DNA of 13,407 bases, taken from the NCBI GenBank assembly GCA_025456495.1, contig JALOKO010000044.1, positions 1-13,407 on the forward strand. Direction: 5' to 3'. Shown piece by piece: positions 1-5,971 of this stretch (within the stretch, counting starts at the first letter, position 1; each line of letters starts with the position of its first letter). A model generated the notes under the pieces. The model was not told the origin of the DNA and searched no databases. It worked only from the letters and a program-made list of their open reading frames with translations. Position numbers and translations under genes: made by a program. Source of the stretch: Bryobacterales bacterium. GTDB taxonomy: Bacteria > Acidobacteriota > Terriglobia > Bryobacterales > Bryobacteraceae.

Positions 1-714
1 CAGCCGACGCGGAAGCGCTGCGGCGTAGGCCAGAAACACGAGCCCGGCTACGCCAGCCATGGCCGGGTAGCCCGCCAGCAGCACCATGGCGATGGCGAGT
101 GCCGGTTTCCAAAGCAGGCGCCATGCTTGCGGATGTTGGGCAGACTGATCGTTGGCTTGCTGGATGCCCCAGAGGCCAAACGGAATCCACGCGTATCCAC
201 TGATCATGCCCAGATGCGTGAGCTGGGAAAGCATATAGCCGCTGAAGCCAACCGAGGCCCCACCCAGCAGCGCGGGAAGCCAGTGTACGGTCCGCAATCG
301 TAACCACGCCGCTCCCATCACTGACGCAAACCAGACATGGGCAAACGCGAGGATCTCTACGGCCTGATAGGGGATGTGCGATCGCAAGGCGTTGGCAATG
401 AAGAGCAGCCAGTTGGGAGGGTAAAACAGTCCGGCCTGGATATTGCCCGCAAACGGAATTCCGCAGTAGATCGAGGGATCCCAGAGCGGGAAGCGGCCCT
501 CCTGGAACGCCCGGTGCGCATACTGCAACAGGGGCCAATGAAAGCCCTCAGTGTCTGACCAGATATGGACCCGCTTCCAGAATGGAAGATAGTCGTGGAA
601 GACGGCGAGTACGGCCAGCAGGTAAATACTGGAGGCGACGAGCCACTCTACGTGACGCCTATCCAATCTACTGCCACTAACTATGCCTTTTCCTAGCCGA
701 GCGAACGATAGCAT
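1..714 (-). CDS. YfhO-like polytopic membrane protein, N-terminal part (runs off left edge)
   Basis: Reading the minus strand from the ATG at 712-714 gives 238 uninterrupted codons to the window edge; the C-terminus lies outside. A short basic N-terminus is followed by a hydrophobic segment at about residues 24-40. Next comes a soluble-looking loop with FPLWDP (75-80) and GNIQAGLFYPPNW (90-102). Further membrane segments lie at about 101-110, 119-139, 147-162, 167-184 and 205-235. A large periplasmic loop with a PLWDP motif and a G-x-x-x-x-G-x-F-Y-P-P motif, followed by many helices, is typical of the YfhO / GT-C-like membrane protein group. Members are thought to act on lipid-linked sugars or cell-envelope polymers, but the substrate here cannot be told. 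An in-frame TGA lies just upstream of the chosen ATG. No clear Shine-Dalgarno sequence is present, so the start is moderately certain. The family assignment is from motif memory, not a search. Confidence 0.72.
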   Translation of the reverse strand, partial: MLSFARLGKGIVSGSRLDRRHVEWLVASSIYLLAVLAVFHDYLPFWKRVHIWSDTEGFHWPLLQYAHRAFQEGRFPLWDPSIYCGIPFAGNIQAGLFYPPNWLLFIANALRSHIPYQAVEILAFAHVWFASVMGAAWLRLRTVHWLPALLGGASVGFSGYMLSQLTHLGMISGYAWIPFGLWGIQQANDQSAQHPQAWRLLWKPALAIAMVLLAGYPAMAGVAGLVFLAYAAALPRRL

Positions 715-887
715 CGCTACAAGGATAGCTCAGGACCGAAAAGGCATGAAGGTTGGCTGCCTGCAGTCCATGGCATTGGGGAGAGACGCGGCAGGTCCCG
801 TGGTTGGGGGCCAGTGGCGCAAGCGCGGGGACGACCGGACCTTCGCATTCGAGGGTTTTGCTGGATGTGCGCCGGGCCGCGGCGACT

Positions 888-1358
888 TCATCCCAGGGCG
901 GCGGCGATGTCGAGGCCGTCGCGGCGGCGCTGCTCTTCGTCGAACTGATGCTTCACGGTGGGCCGCATGAGCACCACCAGAGTGAGGACTCCAAGGATAG
1001 TGCCCACCGGCATGTTCAGTGCGGTGAGAATGGCGACGACGAAACAGAAGGCGTGGGCGCGGCGCTGTTGCAGGCAGCGCGCCAGCAGGAATTGCAGGGC
1101 GGTGTTGCAGAACATGAAGACCAGCACCACAGCGGCGATGAGCACAAAGAAGGCCCCGCCGCCAGGGACCTCAGGAGCGCGAAAGGGGAAACCGCCCACG
1201 GCAGCGGAGCCAGCCAGCAGCATCACCATACCCACGGCGACCAGGGCGCCGACGGCGTTGAAGGCGGCATAGATGTAGTTGGCGATGGAGAGGTAGCGCA
1301 GATGGGTATCGTCGATTTCCCGCTGGGCGGCGGGATGGATGTGCGGGTGGGTGGACAT
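888..1358 (-). CDS. Small multi-pass membrane protein of unknown function
   Basis: This 156-residue protein has a polar, His-rich N-terminus (MSTHPHIHPAAQ), then hydrophobic stretches at about residues 25-55, 68-94 and 100-131, giving three or four membrane helices. The C-terminal tail is charged (KHQFDEEQRRRDG) and probably cytoplasmic. The ATG at 1356-1358 has a good GGAGG five bases upstream, which fixes the start. I do not recognise the family and assign no function. It lies 92 bases downstream of the DUF362 gene on the same strand, so it may be the last gene of the BMC operon or may have its own promoter in that gap. The reading frame is supported by the strong hydrophobic/polar alternation, which the opposite-strand frame lacks. 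Confidence 0.8.
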   Translation of the reverse strand: MSTHPHIHPAAQREIDDTHLRYLSIANYIYAAFNAVGALVAVGMVMLLAGSAAVGGFPFRAPEVPGGGAFFVLIAAVVLVFMFCNTALQFLLARCLQQRRAHAFCFVVAILTALNMPVGTILGVLTLVVLMRPTVKHQFDEEQRRRDGLDIAAALG

Positions 1359-1363
1359 GCATG

Positions 1364-1368
1364 CCTCC
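1364..1368 (-). promoter_or_regulatory. Shine-Dalgarno site (GGAGG) of the small membrane protein gene
   Basis: The minus strand reads GGAGG followed by five bases and then the ATG at 1358. It is a near-perfect ribosome binding site and decides between two nearby ATGs (the other, at 1362, is in a different frame and too close to the site). Confidence 0.7.
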
Positions 1369-1450
1369 AGGAATCGTGCCTCATGGGGTATTACGGGCAG
1401 GGGGGCGATTCCTTCGGGAACTCAAACGGGCGCGATGGGTGAACGGCAGC

Positions 1451-2437
1451 CTACAAGCGCCATGCTTTGAACTCGCCGTAGAGTTCAAAGTCGGTGTGTA
1501 CACTGGCGATGGGTTCGCCAATTTGCTGGATGTGGGCGGCATCCAGTTCGCCGCGTCTGGTGGCCATGTTCAGGTAGGCGAACTTCGCTGGATCGATACC
1601 CATGATGCGGGCGCAGGTGGCATCCACCGCAGGCAGGCTGCGCCCCGCGACAACCACACCGGCATGCCTGGGAGTCCCCTGAATGGGGCCGTTGCCCTCC
1701 ATGCACTCAATGCCATCGACAAGCCCGAAGGTGCGCGGATAGACGTTGTGCAGGTCAGCGATGCATTCGTTGATGCCGGACCAGTGCAGCACGTTCTTCG
1801 GCCATCCATAGATGCCGCCAGGAACGGTGCCGAAGAAGTTCTTCATGGTGAGGGTGGCGCCCACCCAATGATGTGTCTTCATCTTGGCCAGAGACACGAT
1901 GAGATCAGCCCCCAGCAAGAGCTTGGGCAGATAGAGTTCCTTCAGCCGGGAGTGCGGGCGCTGTAAGGTGACGCGTTCAACTTCCTCCAGGTTCAGATCA
2001 CGAAACAAATCCTCAAAGCCAGGGATGGCGCCGAAATAGCCGGCGGCGTCGGCCAAGTCAAAGGCGTCACGCCGATGACCGGGGCCTTCAGCGATGCGTA
2101 CCGACGCAGCGCCGAGCGAAAGAAACGCCTCGCGCGCGGCATGTACAAACACGGGATGGGTGTTGATGGGGGTGGACGGGTCAAACTCCACCAAGTTGGG
2201 CTTCAGCACCACGTGCTTGCCACGCGGATCCAACTGCTGCTGGACAAGCGTACGGCGGACGATGTCGTACAAGGCGCCATCGTAGGCTTGCGCGCGGACG
2301 ATGGAGACGCGGGGCGGTTCCTGAGGGCCAGTGGAAAGCGCGTTGCAGCCCACGGCCGCAAGGGCGCTACCCGCACCTGCCAGCAGAAGCTCGCGACGGG
2401 AGGGCACATATACTCGGCCTGGCGGTGCTGGCTTCAT
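1451..2437 (-). CDS. DUF362 domain protein with Tat/lipoprotein-like leader
   Basis: This 328-residue protein matches the DUF362 family (PF04015) by pattern: LKPNLVEF at 78-85, a KMKTHHWVGATLTMKNFFG block at about 185-203, DGIECMEGNGP at about 241-251, and VDATCARIMG at 271-280. DUF362 proteins are of uncertain biochemical role; many carry ferredoxin domains, but this one has none. The N-terminus has SRRELLLAG (13-21) followed by a hydrophobic stretch ending in AAVGC (27-31). This resembles a twin-arginine signal with a lipobox, so export and lipidation at Cys31 are inferred. It sits 45 bases after the toroid-protein gene and is probably co-transcribed with it and the BMC genes. No good Shine-Dalgarno precedes the ATG at 2437. 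An exported protein in an otherwise cytosolic BMC operon is unexpected. Confidence 0.88.
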   Translation of the reverse strand: MKPAPPGRVYVPSRRELLLAGAGSALAAVGCNALSTGPQEPPRVSIVRAQAYDGALYDIVRRTLVQQQLDPRGKHVVLKPNLVEFDPSTPINTHPVFVHAAREAFLSLGAASVRIAEGPGHRRDAFDLADAAGYFGAIPGFEDLFRDLNLEEVERVTLQRPHSRLKELYLPKLLLGADLIVSLAKMKTHHWVGATLTMKNFFGTVPGGIYGWPKNVLHWSGINECIADLHNVYPRTFGLVDGIECMEGNGPIQGTPRHAGVVVAGRSLPAVDATCARIMGIDPAKFAYLNMATRRGELDAAHIQQIGEPIASVHTDFELYGEFKAWRL

Positions 2438-2482
2438 GAGCGGAAAGTGGCGGCCCCATGCAACCGCGACTGCGCGGAATCT

Positions 2483-3379
2483 CTAGACCCTAAAGATATT
2501 GTTCCCGCCCAGAGCGCTGAGGGCAAGAGTCCGAAACGCGAAATCAAGGGTATTCCGGCACTGTATCGCCTCTTCTTCGCCCGGCTGGAGTGAGACTCCG
2601 CGCGCGTTCAGCGCCAATTGCAGCCAACTGCGGATGGCGGCTATGCGCGTGCCGTTCAACATTGAGAGCGCCACGTCATGGGCCCCGGGCAGTTCGGATT
2701 CGGGGATGGTGTGCAAGGCCAGCAGGGCGATGCCGGTGGTTTCCGGATACGACGGAGCCGGAACACCCAGTGCCATGCTGGCGCCGTGGTTCCAGCCGCC
2801 ATCCTGACAGCGACGCTCCTTCAGCATCGACAAACCTTCCTGCACACGGTAGGCGACATCGGGATGCTGCCCGTACTTCAGCACGTGCTGCAACGCGATC
2901 GTGGCCAGGGCAGTCGGGATGAGCCACGAGACCGTATTCGCCACCCACGGCCAGCCGTGAAAATTCTGCGGATACTGCGGGGGCTCATTCAGCACCTTGC
3001 GAATGGCGCGGGTGGTCCAGTTGGTTTCGTTGCCTTGCAGGCCAAGCAGCCAGTCAATGCCCGGCTGCATGGCGTCGTAACGGCCGTAGCGGAGGTTCAC
3101 CATCAGCACCAGAGAGGTAACCCAGTTGGCCATGGCGACGCCCGGCTGAGGTGCTGATCCGCCGTTCTTGCGCTGTAGTCCACGCAGCCAATCCAGACCG
3201 GCCGTGGCGCGAGGCGCCTCCATGCCGGCGGCCTTCAGGGCAAGCAGCGCATAGCAGGTGGTTTCCGCAAGGCCGGTCTCGCCTTGAGGACGATAGGGCC
3301 AACTGCCATCGGCTAGTTGCAGCGCAACCAAACGGTCGATGTACGTTTGTAGGCGGCCTGTGGAATCTGCAATCGGCAT
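2483..3379 (-). CDS. Terpenoid-cyclase/prenyltransferase-like alpha-alpha toroid protein, function unknown
   Basis: The 298-residue protein has repeated QW-like motifs of the squalene-hopene cyclase / prenyltransferase toroid fold: LQLADGSWPY (20-29), LQRKNGG (68-74), WLLGLQGN (110-117) and RCQDGGWN (190-197). Two related helix motifs, LAETTCYALLALKAAG near 37-52 and YPETTGIALLALHTIP near 211-226, mark an internal repeat. It is less than half the length of a squalene-hopene cyclase (about 630 residues or more) and I see no DXDD catalytic acid motif. A class II triterpene cyclase activity is therefore unlikely, and a binding or scaffold role, or a different chemistry, is possible. It follows the BMC shell gene by 23 bases and precedes the DUF362 gene by 45, consistent with an operon. 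There is no signal peptide, so it is probably cytosolic. Confidence 0.85.
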   Translation of the reverse strand: MPIADSTGRLQTYIDRLVALQLADGSWPYRPQGETGLAETTCYALLALKAAGMEAPRATAGLDWLRGLQRKNGGSAPQPGVAMANWVTSLVLMVNLRYGRYDAMQPGIDWLLGLQGNETNWTTRAIRKVLNEPPQYPQNFHGWPWVANTVSWLIPTALATIALQHVLKYGQHPDVAYRVQEGLSMLKERRCQDGGWNHGASMALGVPAPSYPETTGIALLALHTIPESELPGAHDVALSMLNGTRIAAIRSWLQLALNARGVSLQPGEEEAIQCRNTLDFAFRTLALSALGGNNIFRV

Positions 3380-3402
3380 ACTCGTTCCGGGTGCGCCTGA
3401 AG

Positions 3403-3684
3403 CTATTTGGGAAGCAAGGAAAGTACGGCCTTGGTGGGGCTGGGGATGACATGGGCGGCGATCAGCTTACCTAAGCCTTCCACCTTGGCCTTGCCCGCCT
3501 CCACCGCGGCATGCACTGCGGCGACGTCTCCCTTCAGGACCACGGTGATGTAGCCCCCGCCCAGTTTTTCTCGCGCCAATACCTCAACGTTCGCCGCCTT
3601 GCAGGCAGTGTCGATGGCTTCAAAGATGGCCGTGAACCCTTGGGTTTCAATCAGGCCAACGGCAAACCCTGCTTGATCACTCAC
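3403..3684 (-). other. Possible internally initiated single-domain BMC-H product (93 aa)
   Basis: Translation from the GTG at 3682-3684, in frame within the two-domain shell gene, would give VSDQAGFAVGLIETQGF and onward: a complete single BMC domain of 93 residues, nearly the length of PduA (94). An AAAGGAA sequence sits seven bases upstream. Dual products from one shell gene are known for PduB. Whether this start is used is inference; alternatively it is a relic of a former separate gene. Confidence 0.45.
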
Positions 3685-4074
3685 GCGTTGTTCCTTTCGT
3701 CTTGCGGTCGCGTTGCCAGGCTGCTTTGCGGCAGCCCCATTGGCCTCGCCCACCGTATCGGGCAACTTGACGACAGCCTGCTCCATCAGTGGATTGTACT
3801 CGGGCTTGGCGTCCCAAGCAGGCCGGGCAGCAGAATCGGGATTGGGGATGACGGTGGCCGTACAGCCAGCCTGCATCTGATTGGCAAGCGCTTGCCCGGC
3901 GTCAATGGAAGCGCGCACCGCGGCCAGGGGTCCGACGATCTTCATGGAGGCGCCGGCAAGGTCATTGAACTCCACCTGAAGCAAGCGAATGGCGGCGGTC
4001 TTTTCCAGGCGATCCAGCACCACCATGGAGGTGCTCCAGCCGGCAACTTCAATCAGGCCCAGCGCTTCGTTCAT
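3403..4074 (-). CDS. Bacterial microcompartment shell protein with two BMC domains
   Basis: The 223-residue product contains two BMC domains (PF00936). Domain 1, residues about 3-78, begins ALGLIEVAGWS and ends CTATVIPNP. Domain 2, about 135-223, begins AGFAVGLIETQGF, has the pore-like loop EKLGGG (169-174), KGDVAAVHAAVEAG, and ends HVIPSPTKAVLSLLPK. Domain 2 aligns closely, from memory, with PduA-type hexamer subunits along its whole length. Two domains in one chain suggest a trimeric pseudohexamer (BMC-T). However, the roughly 55-residue, Ala/Pro/charge-rich linker (about 80-134) is long for BMC-T and contains a possible internal start (GTG at 3684). The ATG overlaps the stop of the aldolase gene (ATGA, 4071-4074), implying translational coupling of cargo and shell. 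It would form part of the protein facet around encapsulated enzymes in the cytosol. Confidence 0.92.
   Translation of the reverse strand: MNEALGLIEVAGWSTSMVVLDRLEKTAAIRLLQVEFNDLAGASMKIVGPLAAVRASIDAGQALANQMQAGCTATVIPNPDSAARPAWDAKPEYNPLMEQAVVKLPDTVGEANGAAAKQPGNATARRKEQRVSDQAGFAVGLIETQGFTAIFEAIDTACKAANVEVLAREKLGGGYITVVLKGDVAAVHAAVEAGKAKVEGLGKLIAAHVIPSPTKAVLSLLPK
3691..3697 (-). promoter_or_regulatory. Internal Shine-Dalgarno-like site in the BMC shell gene
   Basis: Minus-strand AAAGGAA (3697-3691) is followed after a seven-base gap from GGA by GTG (3684). It lies exactly in the linker ahead of the second BMC domain and is better than the site before most annotated starts in this operon. In the +1 frame a TGA overlaps this GTG as GTGA, the same overlap style as the ATGA junctions elsewhere in the window. 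Confidence 0.5.
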
Positions 4075-5111
4075 AGCAGGCCCTTCTGCTTCAGCGCGTC
4101 CAGGACCTGCGACACAACCTGCTGCAGGTCAGGGTTTGCCGATGGGCTCCCCAGCGGCGGCAGCGGCTCATGCGTGGGGCTGAAGCGGCAACCCCCGGGG
4201 GGCTGCGCGGCCAGGCCGACGTCGGCCACCAGGCACTGCAGCATGTCCTTCAGTTTGGCCCGCTCAGCAATCTGAGAGGTGGTTTGCGGCTGACGCGAGC
4301 GACCGAAATCAAAGCCCCTCATTTCCACGCCGGCACGAAAGCCATCGGGAAATTCAAAGCGGTAGAGCATCAGGTCAAAAAGCTCCAGGATGCGTCGCTG
4401 GAGTTCCATGGCGGGTTGCAGATTCCCCGTGCTGGCAAGGTCAAAGAGGCGGCGCAAAAGCTCGGGCGCCACATTGGACGCGGCGTTGGTGCCACCATCG
4501 GCGCCTGCCACCAGCATGGGAACCAGCACGCAATCCCAACCGGTGAGAAAGGTGAAGTCCGGCCGCAGGGGGCGCACCGCCGCAATCATGCGCATCATGA
4601 AGGCGACGTCCCCCGAGGAATCCTTGATGCCGACGATCTTTTCAAACTCGGCCAGCCGCTGGATGGTGGGCACATCAATGGGGCTGGCGAACATGGGGAT
4701 GTTGTAGAGCGTGACATCGATGGGCGAGTGCAGGGCGATCTCGCGGAAGTGCGCGTAGACGCTTTCCGCGCTCAGCCGGTAATAGAAGGGGGAGACGATG
4801 GCAACCGCCGTGGCCCCGAAGGAATGGTAGAGTTCGCAGGCCGCGATGGTCTCCCGAACGTTGGCTTCGGCCGCGCCGGCAAGGATGGGCACGCGCCCCT
4901 GCACCTCCTCGCAGGTGATGCGCACGATGCGCTGGCGCTCCTCCACCGTGAGGCGTGTGAACTCCCCGGTTGAGCCGTTGGGATAGAGGCCATGCACCCC
5001 GCTGGCGATTAGCCAGTTGATGAAGCGGCGCAGTTCGGCTTCGTGAATGTCCCCACGCTGGTCCAGAGGGACGAGCATGGGAGTGAAGATGCCCTTGAGG
5101 CGAGCTTGCAT
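4071..5111 (-). CDS. DapA/NAL-superfamily aldolase (class I, pyruvate lyase type) with C-terminal BMC-targeting tail
   Basis: Residues 1 to about 300 form a dihydrodipicolinate synthase / N-acetylneuraminate lyase-type TIM barrel: GSTGE (46-50, carboxylate binding), PFYY (108-111), YNIP with Tyr136 as the catalytic tyrosine, and GIKDSSGD with Lys163 as the Schiff-base lysine. The family makes or breaks C-C bonds between pyruvate and an aldehyde. The GIKDSSGD form and the context argue against true lysine-pathway DapA, but the substrate is unknown. The family is usually about 290-310 residues; this one has about 45 extra. These are a Pro-rich linker (about 303-327) and an amphipathic helix LQQVVSQVLDALKQKGL (329-345), the pattern of BMC encapsulation peptides. 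It is the first gene of the operon, overlapping the shell gene by 4 bases. No good Shine-Dalgarno precedes the ATG at 5111, but MQARLKGIFTP is a normal N-terminus for the family. Confidence 0.9.
   Translation of the reverse strand: MQARLKGIFTPMLVPLDQRGDIHEAELRRFINWLIASGVHGLYPNGSTGEFTRLTVEERQRIVRITCEEVQGRVPILAGAAEANVRETIAACELYHSFGATAVAIVSPFYYRLSAESVYAHFREIALHSPIDVTLYNIPMFASPIDVPTIQRLAEFEKIVGIKDSSGDVAFMMRMIAAVRPLRPDFTFLTGWDCVLVPMLVAGADGGTNAASNVAPELLRRLFDLASTGNLQPAMELQRRILELFDLMLYRFEFPDGFRAGVEMRGFDFGRSRQPQTTSQIAERAKLKDMLQCLVADVGLAAQPPGGCRFSPTHEPLPPLGSPSANPDLQQVVSQVLDALKQKGLL
4074..4133 (-). other. Putative encapsulation peptide coding segment of the aldolase
   Basis: Codons 327-346 encode a short C-terminal helix after a Pro/Gly/Ser-rich linker. 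Hydrophobic residues L329, V332, V333, V336, L337 and L340 fall on one face, and Q, S, D and K on the other. BMC cargo enzymes typically carry such 15-20-residue helices joined by a flexible linker. The next gene encodes a shell protein. Targeting is inferred, not shown. Confidence 0.75.
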
Positions 5112-5211
5112 GCTGGTAACATCGTTTCACTTCCGGGCTGGCAGCGGCAAGTGGGCGCGCTCGAAAAGGTCTCCCGGGCCAGGAAGGCGCGATGGGGTAT
5201 CCTGCAGGGGT
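5112..5211. promoter_or_regulatory. Divergent intergenic region, presumed promoters for the BMC operon and the secreted protein gene
   Basis: This 100-base gap separates the divergent starts of the aldolase (minus) and the secreted protein (plus), so promoters for both must lie here or just inside the neighbouring genes. I see no convincing -35/-10 pair on either strand and no clear operator palindrome. The call rests on gene arrangement alone. Confidence 0.35.
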
Positions 5212-5940
5212 ATGCAACAACCAGCCTGCAATGCGATGGCATTCCGCCTGCTGTGGATGATGCTGTTGATTGGGGGCGTTGCCCCGACAGTGTTTGGCCA
5301 AGCCGCGCCACGCCAGTTGGGTGTGCAGGATTATTCCCCCATCACGGCCAAGGAACGCATGCAGTGGTACGCGGTAAGCACGGCGCGCGGGGCAGTGAGT
5401 GGATCCGTCTTCAGCGCGGCCTGGGGTACCGCCAATGGTCGACCGGAGGAGTATCCCAATACTTGGGAAGGATTCGGGCGACGGTACCGGATGAGCGTCT
5501 CCGGCGTGGCCGTGGGCAATGCGATGGAGGTGGGGCTCGGCGCCATGTGGGGCGAGGATCCGCGCTACTTCCCCACCAATCTGCCGCCCGCCGGAAACAT
5601 GCGCGCGAAGCTGAAGCACATCATCAAATCCACCTTCACGGCGAAGAATCGGCGCGGGGAAACTATACCGGCGTATGCGCGCCTGATCGCGCAACCGGGG
5701 AACAACTTCCTGGCAAACACGTGGCGAGTGGACAGTGAATCCACCGTAGGCCAGGCACTCCTGCGAACCTCCTTTGGCTTTCTGGGACGCATGACTTCCA
5801 ACGCCATCGCGGAATTGCGGAACGATTTCTCCCGCGCACGGCGGAACACGAAACCACCCACCGTTCCGGGTGGTACGAACCCAGCGCCCACCCCAGCGCC
5901 CACCCCGCCCGGGAATGGTGGGCAGCCGCTGGCGCCCTAG
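5212..5940 (+). CDS. Secreted acidobacterial-type hypothetical protein
   Basis: The 242-residue product starts with a signal peptide (FRLLWMMLLIGGVAPTVFG, cleavage likely before QAAPRQ). The middle has TWEGFGRRY (about 86-94) and GEDPRYF (about 113-119), matching a hypothetical family I know to be common in Acidobacteriota (a G-(F/Y)-G-(K/R)-R-(Y/F) motif followed by a DPRYF motif). Its function is unknown; an envelope location is likely. The C-terminus (about 216-242) is a Pro-rich tail with PAPTPAPTPP encoded by a 12-base direct repeat. The frame is open upstream to 5047, but that part overlaps the divergent aldolase gene. The ATG at 5212, or the one at 5236 directly before the signal peptide, is more plausible; neither has a well-spaced Shine-Dalgarno. 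The gene converges on addA, with 31 bases between the two stops. Confidence 0.85.
   Translation: MQQPACNAMAFRLLWMMLLIGGVAPTVFGQAAPRQLGVQDYSPITAKERMQWYAVSTARGAVSGSVFSAAWGTANGRPEEYPNTWEGFGRRYRMSVSGVAVGNAMEVGLGAMWGEDPRYFPTNLPPAGNMRAKLKHIIKSTFTAKNRRGETIPAYARLIAQPGNNFLANTWRVDSESTVGQALLRTSFGFLGRMTSNAIAELRNDFSRARRNTKPPTVPGGTNPAPTPAPTPPGNGGQPLAP
5853..5923 (+). terminator. Two GC-rich hairpins at the 3' end of the secreted-protein gene (weak terminator candidate)
   Basis: ACCACCC (5853-5859) pairs with GGGTGGT (5868-5874) across an 8-base loop. GCCCACC (5898-5904) pairs with GGTGGGC (5917-5923) across a 12-base loop. Both lie inside the Pro-rich tail codons, just before the convergent stop codons. 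There is no following T-run, so this is not a standard intrinsic terminator; codon constraint on a Pro/Gly-rich tail could explain them. Confidence 0.2.
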
Positions 5941-5971
5941 GGCGAGCCGAACGGAAAGAGCGGGGCGCAGG

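Noticed and set aside
715..887. A gene or RNA in the gap between the YfhO-like gene and the small membrane protein
   Set aside because: Only short frames without coding character and weak GC-rich inverted repeats are present. No Shine-Dalgarno with a plausible start or recognisable RNA fold was seen.
753..1442. A 229-codon open frame on the plus strand opposite the small membrane protein
   Set aside because: Its product is Gln/His/Gly-rich with no domain pattern and it lies antisense to a frame with clear membrane helices and a GGAGG site. It is an artefact of high GC content.
4071..5111. Housekeeping dapA for lysine biosynthesis
   Set aside because: The motifs are of the wider superfamily (GIKDSSGD), the C-terminal tail is foreign to DapA, and the neighbours are BMC genes with no lysine-pathway gene present.
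4675..5694. A 339-codon minus-strand open frame spanning the aldolase start, the intergenic region and the secreted-protein gene
   Set aside because: The composition is Arg/His/Pro-rich without motifs. It overlaps the conserved N-terminal half of the aldolase in another frame and covers the divergent signal-peptide gene.
5933..5944. Perfect 12-base palindrome CGCCCTAGGGCG across the stop codon of the secreted-protein gene
   Set aside because: With no usable loop and no T-run it is not a terminator. A single 12-base palindrome in GC-rich sequence could be chance, and no second copy was noticed.
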